IMG/VR virus record: IMGVR_UViG_3300008050_000039
Coordinates: 1 to 64,000 of that record
Length of the DNA: 64,000 nt
Origin: a virus
Direction: 5' to 3' (one strand)
The notes beneath the pieces were generated by a model, which was given only the letters and a program-made list of their open reading frames with translations, was not told the DNA's origin and did no database searches. Shown here piece by piece: positions 17,620-26,083 of this stretch. A program made the position numbers and the translations under genes. Position 1 is the stretch's first letter. Each line of letters opens with the position of its first letter.

Positions 17620-17736
17620 TTAATTTTCACCTGCCTTTTTATTATAACATTCTAAACAATATATTCGGCTATGCAAAACTTCGGTTTCTTCCAACAGACA
17701 AATTAGGTGACATTCTGGACATTGATAATCAGCCAT
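17620..17736 (-). CDS. 38-residue zinc-ribbon protein
   Basis: MADYQCPECHLICLLEE..., with knuckles CPEC and CLEC about 21 residues apart. The ATG overlaps the preceding stop as TAATG, and a GGGGGGGTGCG stretch lies upstream. Its cysteine layout and overlaps support a real gene. Confidence 0.6.
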   Translation of the reverse strand: MADYQCPECHLICLLEETEVLHSRIYCLECYNKKAGEN

Positions 17737-18035
17737 TAACGCACCCCCCCATACCATTCTTCGTCTTTCACTAACGCCCATAAAGATACCCGTTTGCTGG
17801 ATGCTAATGTTCTTACATATACTTGGCCCACGATTTCAAATCGCGGGTCACGGTGCAATACCTGTCCGAATGCTCTTGGGGTTTTGGGCGCACAAGACCT
17901 TGATTCGCGGAGCGGTGTTCCGTTTAGTAATACTGCCCCATCTATTAATTCTGATAATGTCATTGGTTTGTTTTTTGTGCGCGCATAACGCCACATTGCA
18001 TCTCTCGTTCTTTTGTGTTTCAATTTAAGTCCCAT
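17736..18035 (-). CDS. Winged-helix-like DNA-binding protein (paralogue family)
   Basis: 99 residues. RDAMWRYARTKNKPMTLSEL looks like an HTH, then VLHRDPRFEIVGQVYV and VSLWAL form the wing-like end shared with 13382. Very basic N-terminus (GLKLKHKRTR). The start follows GGAGGCGGTTTTACG. A regulatory role is inferred. Confidence 0.65.
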   Translation of the reverse strand: MGLKLKHKRTRDAMWRYARTKNKPMTLSELIDGAVLLNGTPLRESRSCAPKTPRAFGQVLHRDPRFEIVGQVYVRTLASSKRVSLWALVKDEEWYGGVR

Positions 18036-18250
18036 CGTAAAACCGCCTCCTTATCATCAAGTTTTTTGTTCTCTAATATCCGCAACCAAGTTTCAATACC
18101 CAAACGAAGAAACTCACTACGGGTCATACCGGCCTCTTCTGCCATTTTATCAATTGTGTTTTTCATTTCTTTTGTTAGGCGGAATGATACTAACCTTCCA
18201 ACATCGCGTCTAACTCTATATGTCAGTATTGTTTTACTATTTGGCTCCAT
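18020..18250 (-). CDS. Ribbon-helix-helix (CopG-like) regulator
   Basis: 76 residues from the ATG at 18250 (MEPNSKTILTYRV). RLVSFRLTKEMKNTIDKMAE and GMTRSEFLRLGIETWLR match the strand-helix-helix pattern of RHH repressors. It starts inside the stop of the helicase gene (TGATG). Likely a dimeric DNA-binding repressor and one candidate for recognising the dyad repeats in the window. Confidence 0.75.
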   Translation of the reverse strand: MEPNSKTILTYRVRRDVGRLVSFRLTKEMKNTIDKMAEEAGMTRSEFLRLGIETWLRILENKKLDDKEAVLRWDLN

Positions 18251-19638
18251 CAAACACCACCCTTGCCCCAAGAAATTACTTGTTCTTTCGCACTCAAACT
18301 ACCCTTAATAGGCTTGGGTTTAGGTGTATTCGCATTAATATAACCAATACGGCATAGCATCCCTTTGCGACCCCTGCCGGTTGATTCCGGTTGAACCTCC
18401 TTATACCATTCCTGGCCTTCAAGGTTTTCAATAATCCAACGCTTCGCTGATTGGTAATCCCCACCCGTCACCATTTTACTAACCTCTTTAACAAGGGTGG
18501 ATTTCGGTAAGTCTTTCATCCAAAAGGTTTCACGAATTAATAGTAAGTCGGCATCCATTACCCGTCGCCTCATTTTCAAAGACTGGTTAAGGATAATACG
18601 CAAGGTATCATCAAGCGTGACGATAAGCGGTTGCCCACCTTTCCATTCGTCTTTCATCATGTGGTAGCCAATAGCAAGTCGGCGGAACAAGTCAGCCTCA
18701 AAAGAGCGCACATCGTCACGCTGAATCCACTCTCCTATTTCTTCGTCAAATATAACACCCGTCGGTGGTTGGGCTATTATATCATCCATTCGTTGTTTGA
18801 ACCACCGTTTAATTTCAATGGCGTGGTTAGCCAATACAACCCGTTCTTCGGTTGTCATGTTTGATTGCCGGTGTTGTGCCTGTTTGAACAACCGTTCTTT
18901 TTCCGGCGTCATTTCAATATCAATGATAAAGAATCGGCGGTCAAGCCCGCTATCCAATTCAAATCGGGCCGGTTGTGTTCCCGCCCAAACAGTATAGCGA
19001 GTAGTATAACGAACCCAACCCGCTTTCATTGATTTTTGAACCCTACCATTATCAAGTGAAGTCAACAATTGGTTTTTCATATCCATAGAATGGTCTTTCT
19101 TTGAAGCGTCGCTCATACTACTAAACTCTTCAAAGCCGAGAAACCCGCCGCACATTTCACGCGCAAGTGGTCGCCCTGCTATTTGTGAATCTTCGTTCAA
19201 GGAGCCAAACATACCTGCTTCTGTCACGCTGTTCGGCCCCATCATTGTTCTAAGACCCTGCCCCAAATCTGCGTCGGGAGAATATAACAATCCGGTTCCC
19301 TCCGCTAAGAACATCAGAATTAGAATGGATTTACCACTACCCTTTGTTCCGCGAAGCATTAAATGAATCCGTGTGTCCGGCAATTGCGACATAGGCGTAT
19401 AGATTGGTGGGCCGGTATGACGCAACGGACAAACACTAATTGTAAAATCGGTTTCATCAACATAGGGTGATTCTGGGTCAAAATCACACCGACTACATTT
19501 GTTGACCGCATTAAATAAATGCGCCCCAATTGAACAAATGAAAATCGGTAATTTGTCTGCTACATCTATGTAATGGTTGCCTTCGGCAAAATCCGTCACG
19601 GCCGAAAATATATCAACAACTTTTGATTTCTGACTCAT
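18250..19638 (-). CDS. AAA+ ATPase, MCM-like helicase
   Basis: 462 residues from the ATG at 19638 (ATGA overlap with the previous stop). N-terminal zinc-type group CSRCDFDPES...CPLRH, then Walker A LRGTKGSGKSILIL, Walker B-like GGFLGFEEFSS and GLDRRFFIIDIE (arginine-finger region), and a winged-helix-like C-terminus. The order zinc-AAA+-WH is that of MCM helicases, although the N-terminal domain is short. The best candidate for the replicative helicase of this virus. Confidence 0.8.
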   Translation of the reverse strand: MSQKSKVVDIFSAVTDFAEGNHYIDVADKLPIFICSIGAHLFNAVNKCSRCDFDPESPYVDETDFTISVCPLRHTGPPIYTPMSQLPDTRIHLMLRGTKGSGKSILILMFLAEGTGLLYSPDADLGQGLRTMMGPNSVTEAGMFGSLNEDSQIAGRPLAREMCGGFLGFEEFSSMSDASKKDHSMDMKNQLLTSLDNGRVQKSMKAGWVRYTTRYTVWAGTQPARFELDSGLDRRFFIIDIEMTPEKERLFKQAQHRQSNMTTEERVVLANHAIEIKRWFKQRMDDIIAQPPTGVIFDEEIGEWIQRDDVRSFEADLFRRLAIGYHMMKDEWKGGQPLIVTLDDTLRIILNQSLKMRRRVMDADLLLIRETFWMKDLPKSTLVKEVSKMVTGGDYQSAKRWIIENLEGQEWYKEVQPESTGRGRKGMLCRIGYINANTPKPKPIKGSLSAKEQVISWGKGGV

Positions 19639-20459
19639 TGCCACATCACCCCCGTATCATTATTTATTTTGACGCCGGTTTCGCGCGCCATATTATATCG
19701 CACCTCGTCCGAACCCGCCTCCATTTCATCGTGTAACTCAAGCAAAACATTTTCTATTTTTTGTGCTTCTTCATCATCCATTTCCAAATCAAGATAATAC
19801 CCACAATACTTGCTTAAGGCATATTGCGCGTCTTTATCTATGTTTGGATTTGATTTGTCATGGGCGGCACAAACAACGACAGAAGGTTCGTTTGTCATTA
19901 AACTAAATAGATAAGGGAAAACCCAACATGGTTGGTTCATCATCAAATCCTTTTGCAACTCACTATCTTCGGTGAAGTCATAGGTCACATATTCTTTTTG
20001 GTTTATGTCAAGGAACGCCGCATCATTTGTATATTGTTGAATCGTGGTCGTAGTAAGCAAAGTAAAGTTGTTGACACCAAGACCGATTAGGCCGTCTAAT
20101 GTATCACGCACCACACTATACGAATACAACCACGCGTGGGGGTTAGCATCCGGTCTTGCTTGCAACGGAAACCAATTGGTGACACGCAAAACATACACGA
20201 CCTTATCCACTTTGTTTTTTATTCGGTATAAAATCCAACCTGGGTGCATAGGTTCGGGAATAGTATTGAATGCTTCAACAGAATGAAGTCTTGAACAAAG
20301 GTATGCTATCGGCTCGGCCTCGCCCACACAACTCATTATGGTAAGAAAACCGGCGTGGCCCTGTTCACCCTGTAATCCCACCAACAAAGTTGCGTCCTCA
20401 CTCGGTTCGGGCTTGCCATCAAGCCAATAGAAATCAATATCATTATGTCGCTCAAGCAT
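19635..20459 (-). CDS. Putative PAC2-like (proteasome assembly chaperone fold) protein
   Basis: 274 residues. ATLLVGLQGEQGHAGFLTIM and later LYRIKNKVDKVVYVLRVTNW, then a helix and LIGLGVNNFTLLTT, resemble the PAC2 domain of archaeal proteasome-chaperone homologues. The C-terminal quarter is acidic and helical. If correct, the virus might act on host proteasomes; the match is by pattern only. Placed directly upstream of the helicase; start after GGCAGGTGAATAAT. Confidence 0.45.
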   Translation of the reverse strand: MLERHNDIDFYWLDGKPEPSEDATLLVGLQGEQGHAGFLTIMSCVGEAEPIAYLCSRLHSVEAFNTIPEPMHPGWILYRIKNKVDKVVYVLRVTNWFPLQARPDANPHAWLYSYSVVRDTLDGLIGLGVNNFTLLTTTTIQQYTNDAAFLDINQKEYVTYDFTEDSELQKDLMMNQPCWVFPYLFSLMTNEPSVVVCAAHDKSNPNIDKDAQYALSKYCGYYLDLEMDDEEAQKIENVLLELHDEMEAGSDEVRYNMARETGVKINNDTGVMWQ

Positions 20460-20709
20460 TATTATTCACCTGCCATGTTTTCGGGTCACTTGACTTAACA
20501 ACCAAAGCACGAATACAATTCGTTTCGTCACGCATTTCCATCCATTGGCCCTCTTTCGCATTACGCGCCCATTGACAGAATCTCTTAAAATCCCATAACT
20601 GCGCCGCGTCAACAACCGGCTTCATAGCCGACACTAATGGATTAACGCCATCAAAGACAATTCTCTTCAAGACACCGTTTTCTGTCAATACTACAATCCA
20701 CTTACTCAT
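20452..20709 (-). CDS. Small hypothetical protein
   Basis: 85 residues, starting with a beta hairpin-like stretch (KWIVVLTENGVLKRIVFDG) and then helices rich in Trp. Overlaps both neighbours by 8 bp. No family recognised. Confidence 0.6.
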   Translation of the reverse strand: MSKWIVVLTENGVLKRIVFDGVNPLVSAMKPVVDAAQLWDFKRFCQWARNAKEGQWMEMRDETNCIRALVVKSSDPKTWQVNNNA

Positions 20710-20902
20710 GAATCCAACCCCTGCACTTTACCTTTTTACCGCACCAAATACAATGAACCTTTACTGTCAACATTAGATTCTTTGTCTGCTGGATGGTTGC
20801 TGATTCCGCGTAGTTATTCAAATCCTTTGTTAACCCATCAACTACAAAAAGGTGTGAATCTTGGCCGGCAGGTGATTGGTCGCAAACCCCTTTGTCGCTC
20901 AT
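20702..20902 (-). CDS. Small protein with C-terminal zinc knuckle
   Basis: 66 residues. The last 20 residues contain VHCIWCGKKVKCRGW, three close cysteines plus His that could bind zinc. Overlaps the next gene start by 8 bp and the previous stop by 4 bp. Confidence 0.6.
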   Translation of the reverse strand: MSDKGVCDQSPAGQDSHLFVVDGLTKDLNNYAESATIQQTKNLMLTVKVHCIWCGKKVKCRGWIHE

Positions 20903-21129
20903 TCATCCACCGCCCAATGTCCTATCAGCGTGTCGCATTGAAAACAACGCAATTCATTGTTCTCTCCAAAATCCATCATCCATTGGATGCTTAGACTTGT
21001 TTCCCCACACACTCTCCGATTCTTACAGGCGATAGCACCATCACGACTACGCGTGACTATATTACCATCCGGCAACAAACTAATTCGTATTTCCATTTCT
21101 CCTTTATTATTTAATTTTTCACTCTTCAT
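20899..21129 (-). CDS. Small zinc-binding protein
   Basis: 76 residues; GAIACKNRRVCGET and LRCFQCDTLIGHW supply four cysteines. The ATG at 21129 follows GGGGGAATAGAT, the window's standard leader, so the longer start is preferred over the internal MEIR. A TATA-like sequence (GGTATATTTAG on the minus strand, near 21150-21160) precedes it. First gene of the unit that ends with the helicase and downstream genes. Confidence 0.65.
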   Translation of the reverse strand: MKSEKLNNKGEMEIRISLLPDGNIVTRSRDGAIACKNRRVCGETSLSIQWMMDFGENNELRCFQCDTLIGHWAVDE

Positions 21130-21171
21130 ATCTATTCCCCCTTTGTCACTAAATATACCTTATGACTATTT

Positions 21172-21394
21172 GCTTTTAATTCTTTTTGTTGTTCAGAAAG
21201 AATTGAGAAAGAATTAATCGCTTGACTGCGAGCCTGTTTGGTTAATTCTTTTATTTCTTCATTAGGTTGTTGGTTAGACCTACTAACTAAACTACCTTTG
21301 AAAGAATAAAAGAAATAACCTAAACGCTTGACTGCGCCCTTGTTATTATTTCTGGACAATACTGAAAGAGGAAAAAGAATTAATTTACCCCCCA
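21172..21394. repeat. ~200-bp symmetric element A (GACTG-centred dyads)
   Basis: AT-rich element built around an axis near 21280: GGTTAATTCTTTTATTTCTT on one side and AAGAATAAAAGAAATAACC on the other are near-perfect inverted arms. CGCTTGACTGCG occurs on each side (about 21219-21230 and 21325-21336), each flanked by its own AAAGAATTAA/TTAATTCTTT-type arms (21208-21251) or AGAAATAA/TTATTTCT arms (21311-21353). Related elements lie at 36756 and 44588. An ORF through it (21132-21446) is probably not a gene. Confidence 0.75.
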
Positions 21395-21424
21395 ATAATG
21401 GAGAAATCGTGCAACTACTGCACA

Positions 21425-21688
21425 TTAAAAATCCCTCCCCGCCCACTTCTGAAATGTTAACTCATTTTCTAAAACCCATAACTTAGCGGTATCTTCCTTG
21501 ATGAAATTATGAACCTTACAAACAGATGAGATAATTCCTGGTGTTGACTTCAAAATCTGACCTACCTCTTTTGTTGAGCCGGTTAGATTTAATTTGTCTT
21601 TGATGCTGTCGCTCGTCAACCCCAATGGATGCTCACGCAACAGGGCGACCATTCGCAATCGTATTCGTATATGCCTTCGTGCCTTCAT
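21425..21688 (-). CDS. Winged-helix-like DNA-binding protein (paralogue family)
   Basis: 87 residues from the ATG at 21688 (MKARRHIRIRLRM), overlapping the upstream stop as ATGA. LREHPLGLTSDSIKDKLNL is a good HTH, then EVGQILKSTPGI and AKLWVLENE form the wing-like end seen in its paralogues. The last gene before element A. A likely regulator. Confidence 0.65.
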   Translation of the reverse strand: MKARRHIRIRLRMVALLREHPLGLTSDSIKDKLNLTGSTKEVGQILKSTPGIISSVCKVHNFIKEDTAKLWVLENELTFQKWAGRDF

Positions 21689-21816
21689 ATCCATTCCTCA
21701 CTTCTATTTTCCAATTGACAGACAGGGCAAACATAACATGATTCATTACTTAAATCCGGTTTCATGCTGACGCCATGACGGGCGCAAACAGGCTCGCTCT
21801 CGCCCTCACCGGACAT
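21685..21816 (-). CDS. 43-residue zinc-binding protein
   Basis: MSGEGESEPVCARHG...ESCYVCPVCQ: one Cys-x2-His pair and a CxxCxxC cluster suggest zinc binding. Its stop overlaps the next ATG by 4 bp. A TATA-like TTTATAAC lies about 27 bp upstream, so it may also be transcribed on its own. Confidence 0.55.
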   Translation of the reverse strand: MSGEGESEPVCARHGVSMKPDLSNESCYVCPVCQLENRSEEWI

Positions 21817-21864
21817 ACTCTCGCACCCCATACCATGTTATAAACATTGTGTTTTGCTCTAAAA

Positions 21865-22002
21865 TCATTGTTTTTCATCCCCCATATACGGCCCTAATCT
21901 CTTGACCTGTTTCTTGAATAACGCCCGAACCACAAAGCCCCAAAAAGCACATTCAAGGATTGTCAATAAGAGAGTAACACCCACTAACATTTCAAGGTTC
22001 AC
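21865..22002 (-). CDS. 45-residue single-pass membrane protein
   Basis: Starts at GTG 22002, overlapping the previous stop as GTGA and preceded by GGAGGTGAAGGC. One transmembrane segment (LVGVTLLLTILECAFWGFVV), then a basic cytoplasmic-type stretch (KKQVKRLG). Function unknown. Confidence 0.6.
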   Translation of the reverse strand: MNLEMLVGVTLLLTILECAFWGFVVRALFKKQVKRLGPYMGDEKQ

Positions 22003-22271
22003 GCCTTCACCTCCACGCTTCGGGTGTATGGTTTGCATGACGAATACCGTTTTTCTCCACAATGTTCGCAATCCCACAAATCAAGTCTGCGCCGAGCAAT
22101 TGGTGTCCAACCATAGGAAATGTGCCATCCCGTATTGAGCCATTCATGCTCGCACCCCTCTTCGCGTTTTTGTTCCAATTCTTTTTTGCGTTCCTCAAGC
22201 AAATGCTCATGGTGTGCTTCAAGACTACCGTTAAGGTATGCTCTTTCATCCGAAGTATAACCGCCTCTCAT
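21999..22271 (-). CDS. Small zinc-ribbon protein with charged helix
   Basis: 90 residues from the ATG at 22271 (ATGA overlap). A charged helix (HHEHLLEERKKELEQKREE) leads into EGCEHEWL...DCEHCGEKRYSSC, a probable zinc ribbon. Function unknown. Confidence 0.6.
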   Translation of the reverse strand: MRGGYTSDERAYLNGSLEAHHEHLLEERKKELEQKREEGCEHEWLNTGWHISYGWTPIARRRLDLWDCEHCGEKRYSSCKPYTRSVEVKA

Positions 22272-22594
22272 TCCATCACCTTCCAATTTTTAGACATTTC
22301 TTTAATAAGGCGCATCATCTCATTAACGAAATCAACAGCCATTTCTTCATCCATGTTAATTACAATATATTTTGTGAAATCAACGGTTGAACCACTTGGA
22401 CAACCTGCCCCGAATTGAATAGAAACCTCAGTCACCATCTCGGTCAAGTAGTCACCGCATATAGGACAATGCAACACATCACTTGAGGGGTCATTATAAA
22501 ACATACCCCAATTCTTCACCAAGCCATCAAACAGCCCTTGTATGGTAGCGTCTTCTTCCACACAATCTTCACAAGTTAATTTTTTATCCTTCAT
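22268..22594 (-). CDS. Zinc-binding hypothetical protein
   Basis: 108 residues: LTCEDC at the N-terminus and LHCPICGDY further in, giving two CxxC pairs; helical C-terminus. Follows the gene at 22595 without a gap. No family recognised. Confidence 0.6.
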   Translation of the reverse strand: MKDKKLTCEDCVEEDATIQGLFDGLVKNWGMFYNDPSSDVLHCPICGDYLTEMVTEVSIQFGAGCPSGSTVDFTKYIVINMDEEMAVDFVNEMMRLIKEMSKNWKVME

Positions 22595-22843
22595 TCAAGC
22601 ATCACCCCTTTCATCTAAGTCTTTACGGTAATTTCGTATTACTACCGCATATTGCTTCATCATATCGCGATATTTGCGAGTTAGACCGGACACACCACCC
22701 GAAGGTTTGTTCCCCACCCACGGCCACGCTTCAAGCATCAATGCCTTTAGGTTCTCATTTTGCTCTCTCAGCCGAGCATTCTCCATCGTGATTTCGTCTA
22801 TCCGGTCAAGGTAAGGGGTCGGGTCAACTCTAATGTCGCTCAT
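22595..22843 (-). CDS. Coiled-coil hypothetical protein
   Basis: 82 residues. RIDEITMENARLREQNENLK is a clear leucine-zipper-like helix; a second basic helix follows. It overlaps the upstream stop by 4 bp. Possibly a dimeric adaptor. Confidence 0.6.
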   Translation of the reverse strand: MSDIRVDPTPYLDRIDEITMENARLREQNENLKALMLEAWPWVGNKPSGGVSGLTRKYRDMMKQYAVVIRNYRKDLDERGDA

Positions 22844-23151
22844 TGTTCATCACCGCCTTCATCCATAATATCATTAAACAATACCATGAACCGTTCCAAT
22901 AGGTTTTTTCCGGTTCCCTTGATACCAAAATACTTTTTCACATTGGTTACTTTCCAACCGCGAGTCGGTATCACACCATGATTACAATACATTGTCAAAT
23001 CGCGCTTACTGACAATAAGGTTCCAAATTGCTTGGCCCATCGGAGAGCCATTAACCGTCATAATTTGTTCACCTCTTTCAAGTGCTTCTGCTTCGGCTTG
23101 TAATTCTTGGATGAAAGGCGAATCTAAATCGTAAGGCTTTTTCGCACTCAT
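22840..23151 (-). CDS. Hypothetical protein
   Basis: 103 residues, helical and acidic at the ends, with a central beta segment (GVIPTRGWKVTNVKKYFGIK). Overlaps both neighbours as ATGA. No family recognised. Confidence 0.6.
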   Translation of the reverse strand: MSAKKPYDLDSPFIQELQAEAEALERGEQIMTVNGSPMGQAIWNLIVSKRDLTMYCNHGVIPTRGWKVTNVKKYFGIKGTGKNLLERFMVLFNDIMDEGGDEQ

Positions 23152-23297
23152 TCAAACACCCCCTTCATTACCTCTTCCCATTCTAATTTTTGTATTTCTG
23201 TCCAATTGCTGTAATTCTGCAATCGTGCGCTATCCTTTATTTTCTGTGACGACCCCTGTTGGTCTTGGCTATTGTTTCTGTTCTTTTTCCTTGTCAT
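23148..23297 (-). CDS. 49-residue leader-type protein, first gene of a box-controlled unit
   Basis: MTRKKNRNNSQDQQGSSQKI... starts after GGGGGAATAAAC. The NSQDQQGS stretch recurs near the N-terminus of the first genes at 31897 and 30181, and the DNA coding for it is also nearly the same. The rest is a short charged helix. It is the first gene under promoter copy 2. Confidence 0.65.
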   Translation of the reverse strand: MTRKKNRNNSQDQQGSSQKIKDSARLQNYSNWTEIQKLEWEEVMKGVFE

Positions 23298-23336
23298 GTT
23301 TATTCCCCCTGCTCTAATTTATCCTAAACCCTATCT

Positions 23337-23374
23337 CCTTTTAAGTCTTTCGCTACGCAGTTAACGAAAGCAAG
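23337..23374 (-). promoter_or_regulatory. Box-plus-TATA promoter, copy 2
   Basis: Minus strand: CTTGCTTTCGTTAACTGCGT, then AGCGAAAGA, then CTTAAAAGG (23337-23345). The TAA inside GTTAAC is the stop codon of the upstream gene at 23361, so that gene ends inside the box. Confidence 0.75.
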
Positions 23375-23807
23375 AATCAAGCGGTGTTTGGTAGTCATAC
23401 TTGAGTAAGTAATCTAAAATTGATGCTATCATTCCCGAAAAATCATGTTCGGTTCCGTCACCATCACCCATCCTGTTGTATAGGGCAGGTCGTTCCTGTA
23501 TGCGTAGTGGCAAATTACCAAAATACCATATTGGCGCATGGCCGGTATGTCCTTTCGGTGCTTTGTTTTTGAATACTGAATAATAATCATTACCCGCTTG
23601 CGGACATATAACAAATACCACCCTATTGTCGTTGTGATTGACGAAGGCGTAACCACCGTTTTGCCTTCCCGACCCTGTTTCAACAGGGTATGTTTGAATG
23701 GTGATGCTATCAAGCAAAAGCATTGTATCAGCCGCTTTTATGAAAAGTGATTCAAAGACGATTTCCGCGTCATTGTGAATACGCTTTATTCTGAAAGACT
23801 TACTCAT
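23361..23807 (-). CDS. Hypothetical protein ending inside the promoter box
   Basis: 148 residues, beta-rich first half (VVFVICPQAGNDYYSVF) and helical end. Its last codons (DSCFR, stop) are read from the regulatory box of the next unit. Overlaps the upstream gene by 4 bp. No family recognised. Confidence 0.65.
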   Translation of the reverse strand: MSKSFRIKRIHNDAEIVFESLFIKAADTMLLLDSITIQTYPVETGSGRQNGGYAFVNHNDNRVVFVICPQAGNDYYSVFKNKAPKGHTGHAPIWYFGNLPLRIQERPALYNRMGDGDGTEHDFSGMIASILDYLLKYDYQTPLDSCFR

Positions 23808-24634
23808 TCCTCTTCACCTCCGGTGATAATAGCCTCTCCTTCATCGGGCATCATCAACCACGATACATCACAAACGGCTTTCTTTTCAGCCTTGAGCGTG
23901 GATTGACATTGAACATCAAACTCACCCCAATCATCCGGCCAACCATGAACGGCGGCATTATCCACACACACTTTACGGAATAAATCTGTCACCGCTCGTA
24001 TTATTCTATTAGCGGGCGGGCTATCAAGAAGTGATGCCTCTTCGTTAGTAGTAAGGTGAAACTTAAATTGGATTTTGTTTCCTTTAATTACAGACTCCCC
24101 CACTCTAAATGAGAACAGCCTTTTTCCTTCGCTATTATTATAATAGCATATCCATCCTGTTGTATGAACAAAATTACCGTCTTTGGTGGGTAAGTTTAAC
24201 CTGTCCCAATCCACCCATGTTCTCGCTGATTTACCGCGCAATCTCGGTGCTTTCTTTTTTATTATTTCGTTTTCATCAACGGTGTATAAGACGCCTTCGT
24301 AATTCGTGTCTTTCAACCTCTCGTTCATATCATCCACTAATTCACGAAGTAGTGCCTTTTCTTTAGCCAATAATGAAGTGCCGAATATGAATCGTGTCGC
24401 ACACCCAACCGGCCATTGATTAACTGATAACACCGTCTTTGATTCTTCATAACCAAAATATAAATCATCTTCGGGCATTTTATTACCCCAATAATCAGTC
24501 GGCCTAAAGCCCGCATTGACTAATTGTTGTTGCAACAACAATGCTCTTTCTTTACTAAAGTTTTGTAATTTATACCCGATTGTTACTGCTCGCCATGCTT
24601 TTCGTTCCATTGTGCTTTCACTATCTCCATCCAT
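23804..24634 (-). CDS. Hypothetical protein
   Basis: 276 residues, mixed alpha/beta, ends in an acidic tail (IITGGEEE). Contains a basic patch (IIKKKAPRLRGKSARTW) that could touch nucleic acid. No family recognised. Overlaps its neighbours by 1-4 bp. Confidence 0.65.
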   Translation of the reverse strand: MDGDSESTMERKAWRAVTIGYKLQNFSKERALLLQQQLVNAGFRPTDYWGNKMPEDDLYFGYEESKTVLSVNQWPVGCATRFIFGTSLLAKEKALLRELVDDMNERLKDTNYEGVLYTVDENEIIKKKAPRLRGKSARTWVDWDRLNLPTKDGNFVHTTGWICYYNNSEGKRLFSFRVGESVIKGNKIQFKFHLTTNEEASLLDSPPANRIIRAVTDLFRKVCVDNAAVHGWPDDWGEFDVQCQSTLKAEKKAVCDVSWLMMPDEGEAIITGGEEE

Positions 24635-24984
24635 CAGACAACACCCCCCGCATCGTATTCAATTTCATTTAACCAATCGGCAAAATCATCCATAAATACT
24701 ATGAAGCGTTTATCCATTTTCATTTCTCCTGGTTTTTTATTTAGCGTCTTGGCAAACCATGACATAGTGCTATTTGTGACTGAAAGTTTGATACCATCCA
24801 ATCCGTGTTCTGAACCTGCTTGTCTAAGGTGATAGCCCGACGGCATACTCTTTGTCTTACTGTAAATAGGCTTTGCCGACCACTTAAAGGGGCCACCTAA
24901 CCACGATGGGGCATTTACGACATGGCGTAATGATACTTGCACCCCAAATCCGTTACCCAACATGAAAGTCATTTCTTCGTTCAT
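24634..24984 (-). CDS. Hypothetical protein
   Basis: 116 residues, N-terminal beta-rich half and a C-terminal helix (FIVFMDDFADWLNEIEYD). Part of the promoter-copy-3 unit. No family recognised. Confidence 0.65.
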   Translation of the reverse strand: MNEEMTFMLGNGFGVQVSLRHVVNAPSWLGGPFKWSAKPIYSKTKSMPSGYHLRQAGSEHGLDGIKLSVTNSTMSWFAKTLNKKPGEMKMDKRFIVFMDDFADWLNEIEYDAGGVV

Positions 24985-25868
24985 TCAACCACCCCCTCAA
25001 AATTATTGACGATATTTTCCGCATTTTCAATTAATATCCGAGCCTCTTTCTCTTTCTCTTTTTCCCTATTGACCCTATCCGCCCATTCTCGTTGTCGTTC
25101 ATCAATATAATTTTCAATCCATTGCACATTAAGCCATTCGTCAAGGTGTTTTTTGTCAGTTAGTAATTGATTTGTTATTTTGGTATGTTTTTTACGAAGG
25201 TTAAGGTAGTTATCCACATTAAGATTGATATATGCTTGTATGTAATGGTAATTCGGTATGAGGATAGAACGGTCTATTTTGAATTGGTTTTTGAAAAGGT
25301 GCATCTTCGGTGTGCTATCCCTCATATATAACAAACGGTTATATGTATGATTTCGGTATATAGTATATCCATTCTCTTCAACATCTTCAATACTTCGGGG
25401 ATAAACACGCTCATTATTATTATCCTTTTCAACCCACCACGAAGTAATAATCCTAGTGTTTATCACAACATCTCGCCCTTCTGTTGAACCAAGATTATTA
25501 TTATTATCAAATACCCAATCTTCTAATGATTCAATCTCTTCGGGTTCTGGGAAGGGAGTATTACGGAAATTGACTCCGCCTTTCTTTCCACTTGTAATAT
25601 AATTCACGCGTGGGTGTTTCTTACGCATTTCAATAGTGTGTTTAAGATAGGCCGGCCTTCTATCATTCCCTCGCGCCGCAGTTATTGCGAAGTATTTAGC
25701 CCAAGCCTTATTCCAAGCGATTATTGATGTGGTGTTGGTGAAGTCATAATCCGATGGATTGATGGTGATATTGTTATGAGTATCTTTGACGCCATTTACC
25801 ATAAGGTTCTCAATGATATGCCACTTATCCTTTTCGTTCATGTCCCAAGAATAACCACCCAAACTCAT
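24981..25868 (-). CDS. Asn-rich hypothetical protein
   Basis: 295 residues from the ATG at 25868 (MSLGGYSWDMNEK), overlapping the stop of the 55-residue gene as ATGA. Unusually Asn- and Tyr-rich, with a long charged C-terminal helix (NREKEKEKEARILIENAE). No family recognised. Confidence 0.7.
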   Translation of the reverse strand: MSLGGYSWDMNEKDKWHIIENLMVNGVKDTHNNITINPSDYDFTNTTSIIAWNKAWAKYFAITAARGNDRRPAYLKHTIEMRKKHPRVNYITSGKKGGVNFRNTPFPEPEEIESLEDWVFDNNNNLGSTEGRDVVINTRIITSWWVEKDNNNERVYPRSIEDVEENGYTIYRNHTYNRLLYMRDSTPKMHLFKNQFKIDRSILIPNYHYIQAYINLNVDNYLNLRKKHTKITNQLLTDKKHLDEWLNVQWIENYIDERQREWADRVNREKEKEKEARILIENAENIVNNFEGVVE

Positions 25869-26032
25869 TCGCTCACCTCCAAAAACGGGCCATCGTCTGT
25901 CGCACCTTTCGTAGCCACGCTTATATCGCTTGGTTCCCCTTCGTAAAGACCCATCTCTTCGCAAGCACCACATTGGGTTGCGCTGTCGTTGAACCTTATA
26001 TCCAATTTCAATCCATTATATTCTATTTTCAT
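25865..26032 (-). CDS. 55-residue protein, first gene of a box-controlled unit
   Basis: MKIEYNGLKLDIRFND...CGACEEMG...; one CxxC pair and an acidic C-terminus. The ATG at 26032 follows AGGAAGTGATGAT, the same leader type as 5040 and 12399, which makes the start firm. Confidence 0.7.
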   Translation of the reverse strand: MKIEYNGLKLDIRFNDSATQCGACEEMGLYEGEPSDISVATKGATDDGPFLEVSE

Positions 26033-26083
26033 ATCATCACTTCCTTTTTTTGTCCTCTCGTATTTTGTCCTAACACTACTGGG

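Noticed and set aside
21132-21446. 104-residue minus-strand ORF
   Set aside because: It reads through symmetric element A and has no ribosome site; its composition follows the repeat.
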